From: Triplophysa rosa
Taxonomy: Eukaryota; Chordata; Actinopteri; Cypriniformes; Nemacheilidae
DNA: 64,000 nt
Reading direction: 5' to 3'
Assembly: GCF_024868665.1 (NCBI RefSeq)
Contig: NC_079893.1
Location: forward strand, 13,975,805-14,039,804
Part shown: one piece after another, positions 11,442 through 22,290 of the stretch
Layout: each line of letters starts with the position of its first letter
Position numbering within the stretch: the stretch's first letter is position 1
Made by a program: the position numbers and the translations under genes
The notes under the pieces: generated by a model
Database searches by the model: none
Seen by the model: the letters and a program-made list of their open reading frames with translations, nothing else
Told to the model about the DNA's origin: nothing

Positions 11442-12232
11442 ACTTTACACGGAAGAGTATTAGGGCCAAGCAATAAAAAAATATAAAACCGTTTTGAGAT
11501 TAAAGTCATTATAATACGAAATTAAACCCGCAGTTTTTCGGGGAAAAAAGTCGAAATTAAATGTTGAGAATAAACTCAATAAATTTCGAGAATAAAGTCG
11601 TTGTGTTTCGAGAAAAAACTCATTAAATTTCGAGAAAAAAAAACTCGAAATAAAATGTTGACAATAAACTCACTATACTTGGAGAATAAAGTCGTTGTGT
11701 TTCGAGAAAAAACTCGTTAAATTTAGAGAAAAAAGTCAAAATAAAATATCGAGAATAAACATTTATCCTATATCAGGGTCATGTTCATTGCGTAGTACTG
11801 AATGAGGACATGGCAGAGTTGTATCACTTAGTCAAGCTATACTTTAGGCTTTCCTTCAGTAACAAAGAAATACTATCAGCGGCTGGATCTCTTTAGAAGA
11901 ATTTAACACGTTTTTAACACGACTTTATTCTCAAAGAGTTTTGTCTCGAAATTTAACGAGTTTTTTCTCGAAACACAACGACTTTATTCTCAAAGTATAG
12001 TGAGTTCATTGTCGACATTTTATTTCGAGTTTTTTTTCTCGAAATTTAACGAATTTTTTCTCGAAACACAACGACTTTATTCTCGAAATTTATTGAGTTT
12101 ATTCTCAACATTTAATTTTGACTTTTTTCCCCGAAAAACTGCGGATTTAATTTCGCATTATAATGACTTTAATCTCAAAACGGTTTTATATATTTTTTTA
12201 TTGCTTGGCCCTAATACTCTTCCGTACTTTAC
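11442..12232. mobile_element. 777-bp palindromic MITE (11449-12225) with 7-bp target duplication
   Basis: The arms are near-perfect inverted copies. The left arm begins ACGGAAGAGTATTAGGGCC at 11449, and the right arm ends with the complement at 12225. ACTTTAC at 11442-11448 and 12226-12232 forms the target duplication. The arms consist of short tandem words such as GAGAATAAAGTCGTTGTG and TTTCGAGAAAAAACTCGTT. No coding region is supported. Confidence 0.85.
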
Positions 12233-12990
12233 CACAGCCTATGACGAGTGACACTAATTTACGATATTTAACCATTTAATGCCATTCTTTTTAATTCCTC
12301 AGACGTCTAAAGATCAAAAGGCTGATGTCAGACATGATGTAACGTTAGGACATAAACTGTATTCTGTTCTGAGACCAGATTTATGCATCCCGCGCTATCG
12401 TTGTCTGCAGCCTGTGTAGTGCTAGAATGCTAGTTCCCATTACATTTTAAATACGTTAATGTGTTCTTCAAGAACCTTGTTTTTTTATGACAATGTACAT
12501 TATATAACACGGATTTGTTGTATTTGCGTGATATTTCTGGTTCGTGTAGTGCTAATTATAAATGAAAAGCCTTTGAGGGTTCTCAGCGTAATGTTACCAG
12601 AGAGTGATTGACAGCACGACGTGATAATTTCCCACCACTTATAACAATGTATTAAAATATGAGTGCATTACTAAAAAGAACAAATCTCAGGACATGACAA
12701 ACTTTCTCCAGGATTTAAAACCCACTCGGACCCCAGGGGGGTTAAATGATTGATCTGCACATAGATGCAGCAGCTTTGCCTTCATTATGCAGACTATACA
12801 TAACAGATTGTCGTAAGAGTATATAGTACTGTATATACTGTACTTGTCAACTAATAAATCTGTTATTGTGAGGTGATGCATTTTTTAATTGTTTGACATT
12901 AAATTGATAGCATGTAGAGTACTCATTTGTGCTGTAAACTATGTGATGCTGGACATATCAAATAACTGTATTTGTGTTCTTCTGTTACAG

Positions 12991-13230
12991 GTGTGGACTG
13001 AAACCACTGGAGCACGAGACGGGGTGGATAAAGAGCCCTTAACGCAGTCTGGCACAAAACATCAGACTGTCAGCAGTTTAAGCGTTCAAAATATTTTTTG
13101 TTAAAGTACCCTTTCTAATCTGAAGTCTATCAAACTATTTTTAATGAATGTAACATTTATGACTGTTTTTAAGGTTCAGTTAAATATTCTGTGTTAAGGA
13201 TCAGAAAATTATAATAAATTTGATATTGAA
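12991..13230 (+). other. Exon-like block with splice acceptor and polyadenylation signal inside a transposon
   Basis: A polypyrimidine tract and TTCTGTTACAG precede 12991. The block carries a short open frame (VWTETTGARDGVDKEPLTQ...) that stops with TAA at 13102-13104, followed by AATAAA near 13215. It looks like a terminal exon of a spliced transcript carried by the element. I cannot tell whether it is a captured host fragment or the element's own gene. Confidence 0.35.
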
Positions 13231-13743
13231 CATCCATGTGTTTTTCATTTTCAGAATGCACCTATTATGTTTATGATGTACATGCAAATATAAAGTAGTA
13301 GATTATTCATTTTGAAGACTAACATCTAAGAAAGCAACATCCAAATGCTGCAGTTATCATTTAATTAGTAAAAATTGCATTGTATTTGGTAGAGCATAAG
13401 AATGGAAAAGGTCAATTACAATTTAGCAATAACAAAAATTGTACTGTCCAGGTAGGAAACCTAGTCTAATCTAGAACTACTCAAGTATACACTATGCAGG
13501 GCTCCTCCATTAAACATACAGGGCCTTGGTTTAATCCACATGGGCTTTATAAAGTGGGACCAATATGGGGCGTATGCATGTTGCCCACTTGGGTCCCACA
13601 TGGGCCCCACTCAGATTCTACGTAGGATTCATATGGGATAATTCACATAGGGCTGACATGGAACCCGTGGACAAACCCACTTGGGGCCCATGCCTCAAGC
13701 CCATATGGGGCCTACATTGGCCCCACAAAAAAATGTTGGCTGG

Positions 13744-14733
13744 GTCATTCAGTCGGAGTCTGTCGGACCGACTCGGACGTGACCGAAAGAAGCGGCTCTC
13801 GGTTCGTGTACTGCCGAATCGAAATCTGTTGCGAACCGGCTCTTGACTCGAGAACGAGAACCGCTCTAGCAGTGGCATGAATGTAAACGGCGCTGCACAT
13901 TGGTTTACGTACAGTGATAAGGCAGTAATAAAGTCCTAAACATCTTTCCAATGTGTTTTATAGTATCACACCTCTGTTTTATAAAAATATCTGACTTAGA
14001 CGCTTTTTATCTGCTTTAAAATTACACGCATGCGCAGTATCATCAGTTCTGAGTCGGACGTGACCGAAAGAAGCGGCTCTTCGGTTCGTGTACTGCTGAA
14101 TTGAAAGCTGTTGCAACCGGTTCGTGTCAGAAGAAGCAATTCGCGAACCACCAACCGGTTCGACGGTTCCCAAATCGGACATGCCCGACAGAAACGGTTC
14201 TCGTGACTCTAGATTCTCCTAGTCTGCGAGAGCGATTCAAGGAATCCGCTTGCTTCTCATGATGATTACGTCATGTTTAGATTTATATAATCTTGTTTAG
14301 AAATTAAATAAGATGTTCATGAAAACATTATATGTTGACTGGTTCACAAATCGGACGTGTCCGAAAGACAGCTCTCGGTTGGTTCAGTGGTGATCCGAAA
14401 ACTGTGGCAACCGATTCTTGAATCGAGAACGAGGATCACTCTAGGAGGAGCGTTCGATAGAACACGCCACTGCACGCATGCTCACATATCAGCTAGCTTA
14501 GCTATAACTTAAATAGCTTCTCCGCTCGTGCTTAACAGTTCAGTTCAGCATGTAGTAGTGTACTGTTGGATTTACTGAAAAGTCGTTGATACTGGCTGGT
14601 TTATTTTGAGTCGGATGGGTTTTCATGCATGTCAAAAGTGAGTAACTGAAGGAATTTGTGGATAAGTGCTTTTTGTAGACGCGAACCGTTTTGAACGATT
14701 CAGTCCGATTCGTTCGCGAACCGGCCATCACTA
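13744..14733. repeat. Right arm of the hAT-type element with subterminal repeats
   Basis: At least three diverged copies of a unit containing CGGACGTGACCGAAAGAAGC and CGGTTCGTGTACTGC lie at about 13770, 14055 and 14350. The arm ends at the terminus CCATCACTA. Short ORFs here are not credible. Confidence 0.7.
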
Positions 14734-14741
14734 GCTTGCAC
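14734..14741. repeat. 8-bp target duplication, right copy (GCTTGCAC)
   Basis: Identical to 9597-9604 and directly follows the right terminus of the hAT-type element. Confidence 0.9.
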
Positions 14742-14889
14742 ACGTGTTACCAGTCCACTCAGCCTGCGTGACTACGTGACTACTATTTTGCTGTGTGTAC
14801 ACTAGAGGGAGCACGTCTTTATATTTAGCTTGTGAGAAAAACATGACTGGTTGATTGTCAGGTGCATTATAATTAAGTAAACAGTAGAT

Positions 14890-14970
14890 TTCAGGATTTT
14901 GTTCACGTACCCCCTCCATCACCTGGCGCACCCCCGGGGGTACGCGTACTCCAGTTTGCGAACCACTGCA
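14890..14970 (-). mobile_element. Terminal fragment of a Charlie-like hAT
   Basis: The reverse complement starts CAGTGGTTCGCAAACTGGAG and continues into a G/C-rich palindrome-like block, as in Charlie-type ends. Only this end is visible. Confidence 0.65.
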
Positions 14971-15384
14971 GGCAAAACAGCGTAACGGCTAATGCTAACG
15001 CAATGACAGTAGGCACCAATCACCCATACAATGACGCTTTGACTCGGAGTGGCAAAATTACGGAAACTTGTGAGAAGTGCAGGTACGCAAGAAAAAGTGA
15101 AGGTACGCTAAAGATTAAAGGGGTCATATAGCGCGAATACATGTTTTCTGTGTCTTTGGTGTGTTATAAATTGCCCATGCATGAATTAGACACGTAAAAG
15201 TGTCTGAACAAAAGATGCATTCTATCTAAAAGCGAATGCTCACCCAGACCTGAAACGCCTCGGGTAACCACACCCCCACGAATCTATGGCATTTCATGGT
15301 ATGACTTGACCAAGACCGCCCAAATCTATACGCAAGTAAGGTGGGTGTACTTGTAAATCTCATTGTATCGCCACCGCCGCAGCC

Positions 15385-15665
15385 ATGTCGTGGAAACGCT
15401 GTGTGTTTCGTTGCGAAAAAAGCCCCTTTGTTTGCTCTTCCAAAAGATGAGACAACCAAAAACGAATGGTTACATATTATTTACAACACTGTTCCAGAAC
15501 AAAAACATTCCGAATATTCAGTGTGTGCAGCGCATTTCACAGATGATTGCTTCATGAAAACGGGAGAGATCAAGGCCGGCTGTGCACGAAAGCTTTTGTT
15601 AAAAAGTGGGGCAATTCCAACCATTACAACTTTGCAGATAGTCTGGCGCTTCAGATTCGCAGCCT
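15385..15665 (+). pseudogene. THAP zinc-finger exon of the Kolobok-like element
   Basis: THAP domains are C2CH zinc fingers that bind the termini of Kolobok and P-type transposons. An ATG at 15385 starts MSWKRCVFRCEK, which supplies the first Cys pair. The rest of the finger (APLFALPKDETTKNEW, VCAAHFTDDCF, LLLKSGAIPTI) is in another frame, so an indel lies in the A-rich tract near 15415. The C-x2-H of VCAAH and the closing AIPTI are typical of the family. The exon ends at the donor CCT|GTAAGT (15665/15666). No downstream exon was found. Confidence 0.7.
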
Positions 15666-17055
15666 GTAAGTATATTTTCATTTTAAAAGACTTTGTTACG
15701 ACTAACGCGAGTTGAGTTTGTCGTGTCTTTGTAGCGCATTTGTGTGATCTGCAAATGCAGACACGCGCGCAACGTGAAAAACGACAGCATAAGTCCTAAT
15801 AATCAGTAATTATGTTCCAACTAGGCAACGAATGTCGTTTTTATAATGGGTTTGTTGAGTCGCGACGAGACATGGCGTAACACTGGTTGATCACTAACGG
15901 CAAATCTTTATAACGTTGTATATAAAAGGTAAAACAGTTGGCTATAATTTTTTAACTATTTTACATAATATTTTTTAAAAAACCTTACCAATCCTTTACA
16001 TCCTGCTCAAGTCGCGCTGGCAAAGTTGATGTATGGCAGGCCCAGTTCCTGCCAGGTGCAGAAGGGTGGGCTAGCATGTATCCTGGTTGGGCATATACCC
16101 CAACCAGAAAACAATTAAGAAACCATTGAATTTTTTTCATTTTTTCTGATAAGATAAGAATGTGTTTTGGTAAAATTATCGTTTTTGTTCATTTCTGTGA
16201 ACGTCTGACAACATTTCCCTCAAATTTCTATATAAAAATGTTGTTTTTATTTGCATTTATTTGCCGAAAAAGAACTGGAGAAAAGTTCATATTTAGTTTT
16301 AAACAACACAAAACTAATGTTTGTAGGCCTACATGTATTAGAAAGTATAAAGAAGGTAAAAGATGATTTATGAAATAACCCTGTTTTTTTAATGAGTTTA
16401 TTATCATGCTCTCAGTCTTTCATATTTCTGTTGGGTGACTTTCAACAAACACTGCAATATATGACTTCAATACATGCAGGATTTAAATGATTTATGTCAT
16501 AAATATATAAAACAGACAGACATTCATTACAGAAGACTGCAAGATTAAAACAAAAATTGTTGCCCTTTATATAGTAATTGTGTGCGTTTGATTTTATTGC
16601 AAAGCTGTTGTGTAAAATAAACAGAAGCCTATAAAGAAAGCGGGCTAAGAACATTCCCCATCACTGAACAATCACTGACTTCTGTTTAATTTCACAAAAA
16701 CACTCCCGTTTTATTCAATGAATCTGATTACACTGCAGTGCACAGTGAACTTTACATCATATCTGCTATAAGGTCCGTGAGCGCCTAAACTAAAGTCGTT
16801 TGCATAGTTTTTCGCTACCACTTTCACTATGAATTGGGGTGTTTGAGATGGAGGGACACAGGTTTATTTGTAAAGCTGGATCTTTCAGTCATCCCTGACG
16901 GTCGATAAGTTAAAATGTAGCCTAAATATTGCAAGCAAATAATAGCTGTTTGTTAAAATGTTACCACTCGCGTGACGCGTCCTTCTCCTTCACAAAATAA
17001 GACCGCAAAAACTCCCGTTATAATAAATGAATCTGAATTTACTTAACAATTAATT

Positions 17056-17640
17056 TTACATGCTGTTTATAATAAACTCAAAGCATGCGTGCAGTGCGCC
17101 TAAAATTCCTTTGCACATTATTCTGCTTCCAGCAGCATCTCTGTTACAAACTAAAGCCGCTCTGTGAGTGAAGAGTGACGTTGCTTTCAACCAATAGAAA
17201 ATACTGCAATTTTTGGTGTTGTTTTTTGTTCTCATTGGGTGGGCAAGACAGACGTTTAGGTGGTCCCAGCACACCACCCCCCTGCCCATGCCTGGAGACG
17301 GCCCTGATGTATGGGCTTGATCATCTTCATTTTCCGGATCAGATTCGGGCTCGAATTGATAGGAAAGTACCGATGGCATGTTATCATCTGTCAGTACAAT
17401 TGCTTGGAAACACAATGTTCCGAATATAGTAAGAGGCGTTACATTTCCGTCAAACGCTTGCAGTATTCGACCAATCACTACGCACTGGTTAACTGGCCGA
17501 TCACAGCACACCTCGCTTTTCAGAGCGATGAGCTTTGTAAAAAATCCGCGCGTTTCAGAGAGGCGGGGCAAAGATGAGATACAAACATGCACGGTATGTG
17601 GAAAATAAAGCGTTTTTAACCTTAAATAGTGTATACACAT
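17056..17640 (-). pseudogene. Minus-strand ORF in the right part of the Kolobok-like element, exon-like core with YQFEPE
   Basis: The 194-codon frame is mostly terminal-repeat sequence. Its middle, starting at an ATG near 17374 (MPSVLSYQFEPESDPENEDD), has an acidic, protein-like composition. It resembles the start of fish repeat-derived proteins annotated as P2X7-like, recalled from memory only. The stop-free length may be chance. Confidence in any function is low. Confidence 0.3.
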
Positions 17641-17700
17641 TGCATTACATCTAAAACAAACGATAGTATTCGCTTTAGCCGTGTCATATCACCCCTTTAA

Positions 17701-18894
17701 AACAGAGAAATGCCGGTGTGCCAGTCACTAGATGGCAGAGCATCCATAAAGATGATGTAGGAAGAGGTATTCTACAGGTATTCATGTTTTTGGTTTGGTA
17801 AAACAGACTGGAACTATCCTCTAAAAGAGAAAATCAGATATGTAGGCTACTGTATAATGTGTATTAATAGCCCCAATTCATGAGGCTTAAAATTGTGAAG
17901 ACTTAAAAAGGTTCAAATTCTAGGACTAATTTATCATATATAGTAGTACAGTGTTATCTCATGTAATGCCAATGTAGTTTAAAATGCAAATAATATTTTA
18001 ATTGAAATCGAATGGAAAATTCTATTAATTGACATGTCATGATCTTTTACTTGTAATCAGATTAAATATTTTAGACACTTAATATAAATTGGAACGTGTG
18101 ATGATATCCTACAGACAGTGACCTTAAGGATTGATTTTATGTACCATCACTAACCCTTCATTACTAAACTAAGCATCTACAAAGAGCAAAGGATTGTTGC
18201 TAGTTCACAGAATGAAATAAAAATCATATATTTTACTTGAACACACCTATAAATAGGAAATTCAGAAAAGCAGAAAATCATTTTGAAGTGGTCACTTAGT
18301 TTTTTTTTTTGGTTGTATGTTATGGCTAACAACTAATTTCATTTGTATACTTTCTGCTTTTGAGGAATTTGAGTTTGCTGCTTATTAACTGTCTACTGAG
18401 AGCCATCAGGACAATCTTTTACATCAGTGGACATTCTGCTTAGGATGTACACAGAGGTCTACATGCTTTGCTCTGGTGTATCAGCATCAATCTCATGTAG
18501 AGCCCTGACTTTTGTGATGCACATGGAAAATTTACTGTATAGTGCAGAATGTCACAGAATTTGGCAAATTACATTTAATATATTTTTTAAAACGTTCAAA
18601 GTAATTTACAAATAACAGTTCAGTTGTTTACTGTGGTGACACCTATAAGTGTGATTATGCAATGGTAAATGCACTGTTTAGAAGAAAAGGCCTTGTTGTT
18701 GCAACCGTCTGAGATTATTCATTCTTTTGCCCCATTTTACATGGTTGCTTAGACGAATGTCAAAAGCATTTAAACTTGTAACAAAATGTCTGAGAACAAA
18801 TTTAAAACATTTTTATAGATCTTCATATTCATAAAAAGTGCCTTTCATCTGTGTCTCAGAAGTTTATATTTTTGCTTAAATGATTTTTATTATA
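17701..18894. other. AT-rich non-coding stretch
   Basis: No coding region, RNA gene or transposon end can be supported here. It is probably host intergenic or intronic sequence. Confidence 0.5.
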
Positions 18895-19233
18895 TACAGG
18901 TGCTGGTCATATAATTAGAATATCATCAAAAAGTTGATTTATTTCACTAATTCCATTCAAAAAGTGAAACTTGTATATTATATTCATTCATTACACACNT
19001 AAAAATCCTTTCTTTGTATTGGTCTTAAGTAATATTCTAATTTTCTGAGATACTGAATTTGGGATTTTCATTAGTTGTCAGTTATAATCATCAAATTAAA
19101 AGAAATAAACATTTGAAATATATCAGTCCGTGTGTAATGAATGAATATAATATACAAGTTTCACTTTTTGAATGGAATTAGTGAAATAAATCAACTTTTT
19201 GATGATATTCTAATTATATGACCAGCACCTGTA
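18895..19233. mobile_element. Tc1/mariner-type MITE (335 bp)
   Basis: Long inverted ends of about 100 bp start CAGGTGCTGGTCATATAATT at 18897 and close at 19231 with the complement. TA dinucleotides at 18895-18896 and 19232-19233 are the target duplication expected for Tc1/mariner. The single N of the window is at 18999. Confidence 0.9.
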
Positions 19234-19236
19234 TAT

Positions 19237-20168
19237 TAGGGATGCACCGAATGTTCGGCCACCGAAAATGTTCGGCCGAAAATAGCAAAGAACGCAAGTT
19301 CGGTGTTCGGCCGAATGTGTGAAATGGCCGAATAAATTTTACCGAGCATGACTCGTGATACGATCAAGCAGCAACCAGCGCAGATAGAGAGAGAGAGAGA
19401 GAGAGAGAGACACACGTGCGCTTTATTACTGCCGCAAACATTTTGGCAGTGCGTGTGTGTGTGTGCGTGTGCGTGCGTGCGTGTGGAGCATTTTAAGTGT
19501 CAGAGAAAGACAGCACGGGACTTGCCGCACGGAAGTAAATTTCCGAATGAAAGCGTCTTTACCGGTCGATAACTTTACTTCAGACGGAAGCGGGCTGTCT
19601 GACAGTAGCCCTGCCGCTCGCGACATCCTTTGACATCATACAGTGGTCGCGTGCACACAGTTCACTGTACTAAACAACTTGTCAAAGTATGTTCTGTGCA
19701 CCTTCTGAGAGAATGGTCAGCTTTTGTGGGCGGAGTTTGGAGGAGAGACGTGACCTGAAATAGTTGTCAGTCAGCATCAGTCAGAATTGCTTGCATTGTG
19801 GAATGACTGTTTTTAATGAACTGTTTTGTTGTAGGGGTACAGAGTAACTTACATTACATTCTTTTAGCAGTCAGTTATAGGCCTAATTAATATAGGCTAT
19901 TCATGAAGGGAGAGGGCTCAATTTTTTGTTTGAATTTACTGTTTTGCTCAATTTTATATTAAGTTGTATTGTATTTTATTGAAAAGCAAGACAAATTATA
20001 AAAAGCACATTTTGACTATTCAGTTTGTGCAATAGTGAAAAAAATATCTTAATAAATAGAAGAAATGCAAAAAAACATGTTCGGTGTTCGGTATTATTCG
20101 GCCTTCGGCCAAGTGTTTCACATGATGTTCGGCTTCGGCCAAGAATTTTAGTTTCGGTGCATCCCTAA
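19237..20168. mobile_element. hAT-type MITE with TAGGGATGCACCGAA ends
   Basis: Left end TAGGGATGCACCGAA and right end TTTCGGTGCATCCCTA are inverted. Subterminal blocks repeat TTCGGCCGAA-like words at both sides. Flanks are AT-rich (TGTATAT and ATATATA), so a duplication cannot be called with certainty. It contains GA (19385-19410) and GT (19453-19483) microsatellites; the ORFs over these are spurious. Confidence 0.8.
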
Positions 20169-20312
20169 TATATATGGAATTTGTAGTTGTTTTAGCTTAT
20201 TTAAAATATTATTTATTTTCAAGCACATTTAAAATGTGTTGTTTTAACTGTGCTATATAAATAAAATGATATTGACATTTTAGGTTATCTGGCTGCCCCT
20301 TAGGAAGTATAT

Positions 20313-21574
20313 TCTTAAAAATAATGGTGAAATTTTTTTTTTTACTAAATGGTTCAATAAAACCATTGTTTCACAAAAGGTTCTTTGTGGCAAAAAAGTT
20401 TATTCAGCTTATTAAAAGGTAAGAAAGAGATGGTTCTTTAAAGAACCTTTGACTGAATGGTTCATTGTTGAACCAAAATGGTTCTTCTAAGGCAGGGGTC
20501 TTCAACTATTTTTCTTTGAGGGCCAGATTCCAAAAGTATAAATAGGATGCGGGCCAGTTTTTGACCATATTCTCATTTCTTCTGTTATTTATTGCGTTTT
20601 GTTCTTTTATACTGTTTTTGTTGCTGTTACTTATAGGCCATGATTAAACATGCACACAAATATTGCATCCAGTATTTGTGCCTTTTCATGATATTAGATT
20701 AAAAGGGATATTGTCTTTTTAATTGTATTTTATATTCCTTACTGCGTTACTTTACCCAAAAATTGCTACTAATTTAACTAACTGTCCTCCAGTACATCGA
20801 GATGTGGGTGGCATTGTTTTTTCAAGAAGATATTTCTGAAGTTATTTGGTTGAATTAATTAAAGTTAAATCAATAAAAGTAAAAAACGCAAATACATTCA
20901 TCACAAAAGTAATCCCTGCCCCTTGTTACGTTAAATTAGCGTCTTATAAAGCGAGTCAATTGATCTGTGCAAGAAACTGAATGCTATTATTACATCTTCG
21001 GGTGAATACCGATCGCATTCATGTGCCCCAAGCACTTATAGGGCAGAGCCTTTGTATAGTGCGAGTTCTGGGGGAGATGAACGGCTGTTTTTCGTAAATA
21101 TAGCCGTTATACATAATGAATGCAGTAATAAAAACAACACCGTTTTCCCCTTATCTGAGACAACCGTTCACGTGGTGTACCCTTCCTACAGTTAGCCTAC
21201 TTTCAAGGGCACAAAACGTGTTTTAGAACGCGACCTATCGCGTGCGCAAACCGATTGCCTGTGGCTGCGCAATGCATTGCTGATTATAACGTTGTAAATA
21301 ACATTAAGTTTCTTGGACTGACCGATCAAATCGCTTTATAAGACGTAAAACATTATGAGCCGTGGGAATTACTTTCGTTTTGTATGTAGCTGCGTTTTGG
21401 ACTGTTAAAGATGTGGCGTCTCAGGAGGACAAAGTCTCTTCACTTATTTGAAATGTTAAGGCGGGCCACGAAAAGATGATTGGCGGGCCGCATTTGGCCT
21501 GCAGGCCGCCAGTTGACTAGCCCTGTTCTAAGGCATCGCTGTGAAGAACTTTTTAAGCACCATTATTTTTAAGA
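20313..21574. mobile_element. MITE with TCTTAAAAATAATGGTG ends, split by a hAT insertion
   Basis: The ends TCTTAAAAATAATGGTG (20313) and CACCATTATTTTTAAGA (21574) are inverted. Internal words such as AAAGGTTCTTTGTGG and GGTTCTTTAAAGAACC are typical of this family. The element is interrupted at 20493-21525 by another transposon, with TTCTAAGG duplicated on both sides. Confidence 0.8.
20485..21533. mobile_element. Non-autonomous hAT (20493-21525) with duplication TTCTAAGG
   Basis: The ends CAGGGGTCTTCAACT and AGTTGACTAGCCCTG are inverted. TTCTAAGG at 20485-20492 and 21526-21533 is a perfect 8-bp duplication. The subterminal GGCCAG and GGCCCGCC-like words fit Charlie-type hATs. No transposase is encoded. 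Confidence 0.92.
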
Positions 21575-22290
21575 TTGTATATTGAGACCTCTAGTGGGCC
21601 CCGGCCTCCTAATTGAGAAATACTGTCTATTTATATTGAATGGGAAGCCAAAAGGCAAAGTGAATGGTGATCACATTGAGCTAATTTATGTCTGTAAGAA
21701 AGGTTACACTGATTGACAACTAGATTTACACATACACACACTTCACACACTCAGCGGTACTAGCATAAGAGATTTGGAGCTACCAGACACTGTGTGAGCA
21801 AAGTTCTCCTGCGGAGTGATGCTTTAGTCTGATGGTGACTGAGGTCATGGTAGGCAAAACATGTAACTTAAAGACATTTATCTAACATTGCAGTGCATTG
21901 AAGAATTTAAACAAGTGTTCCTTGCTCAAAGCCAGTTTTGACTCTTCAGGGTGTTTTATGCAGAGTAAGTTAGTTTTCTGTGCTTCAGCACCATTCTCTT
22001 GCCCTTTTGTGTAACAGCAGCGGCTCCAAGCACGTGATTTGAAGCTCATATATAAGTGGGCGGCCCATTTTTCGGGAGGCACTAGGAGAAAATTGACACA
22101 CAGGTAAAGCATCTAGTGGTGGCTGCTTTGGTTATGCTCAGTTTATGTGTAAATTGCAATTTTATTTGAGGATAATTCTAAAATGAATAAAAGTGATGAA
22201 TTGATGACCACTAGCTGCAACAAAATGCTTGTTTTTATAATCTCAACACACCAGTCGCAACCCTGCTGAATAAATTAATTCAAAAATGTG
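21575..22290. other. Non-coding stretch
   Basis: No supportable gene. A CA-rich tract lies near 21730-21750. The short minus ORF around 21882-22112 shows no recognisable domain. Confidence 0.5.

Larger units (their letters stand above)
10187..13743. mobile_element. Large element with CCAGCCAACATT termini and GGGCCCCATATGGG-rich arms
   Basis: The left end CCAGCCAACATTGGT and the right end AATGTTGGCTGG are inverted. Each is followed inward by several hundred bases rich in GGGCCCCATATGGG-like words. No target duplication is evident, so the superfamily is unknown. The core holds a CpG-rich stretch (10830-11050), exon-like blocks (11180-11300 and 12991-13104) and a nested palindromic MITE. No transposase is recognisable. 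Confidence 0.65.
9605..14733. mobile_element. 5.1-kb non-autonomous hAT-type element (composite)
   Basis: The ends TAGTGATGGG (9605) and CCATCACTA (14725-14733) are inverted and flanked by the perfect duplication GCTTGCAC. Both arms are rich in degenerate copies of GAACCGGTTC and CGGACGTGACCGAAAGAA (near 13770, 14055 and 14355), a pattern of subterminal repeats usual for hAT elements. No transposase coding is visible. The middle is occupied by another element at 10187-13743, so the hAT proper is about 1.57 kb: 9605-10186 plus 13744-14733. Confidence 0.85.
15115..17700. mobile_element. Kolobok-like DNA transposon (2578 bp between TTAA sites)
   Basis: TTAA at 15115-15118 and 17697-17700 flanks the inverted ends AGGGGTCATAT and AGGGGTGATAT (read inward). 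TTAA duplications together with a THAP domain identify the Kolobok superfamily. piggyBac also uses TTAA but has different ends and no THAP domain. The interior 15720-17050 is AT-rich with no intact transposase, so the copy is non-autonomous or internally deleted. Confidence 0.8.

Noticed and set aside
19348..19626. Short ORFs over GA and GT runs
   Set aside because: Microsatellite sequence inside a hAT MITE.
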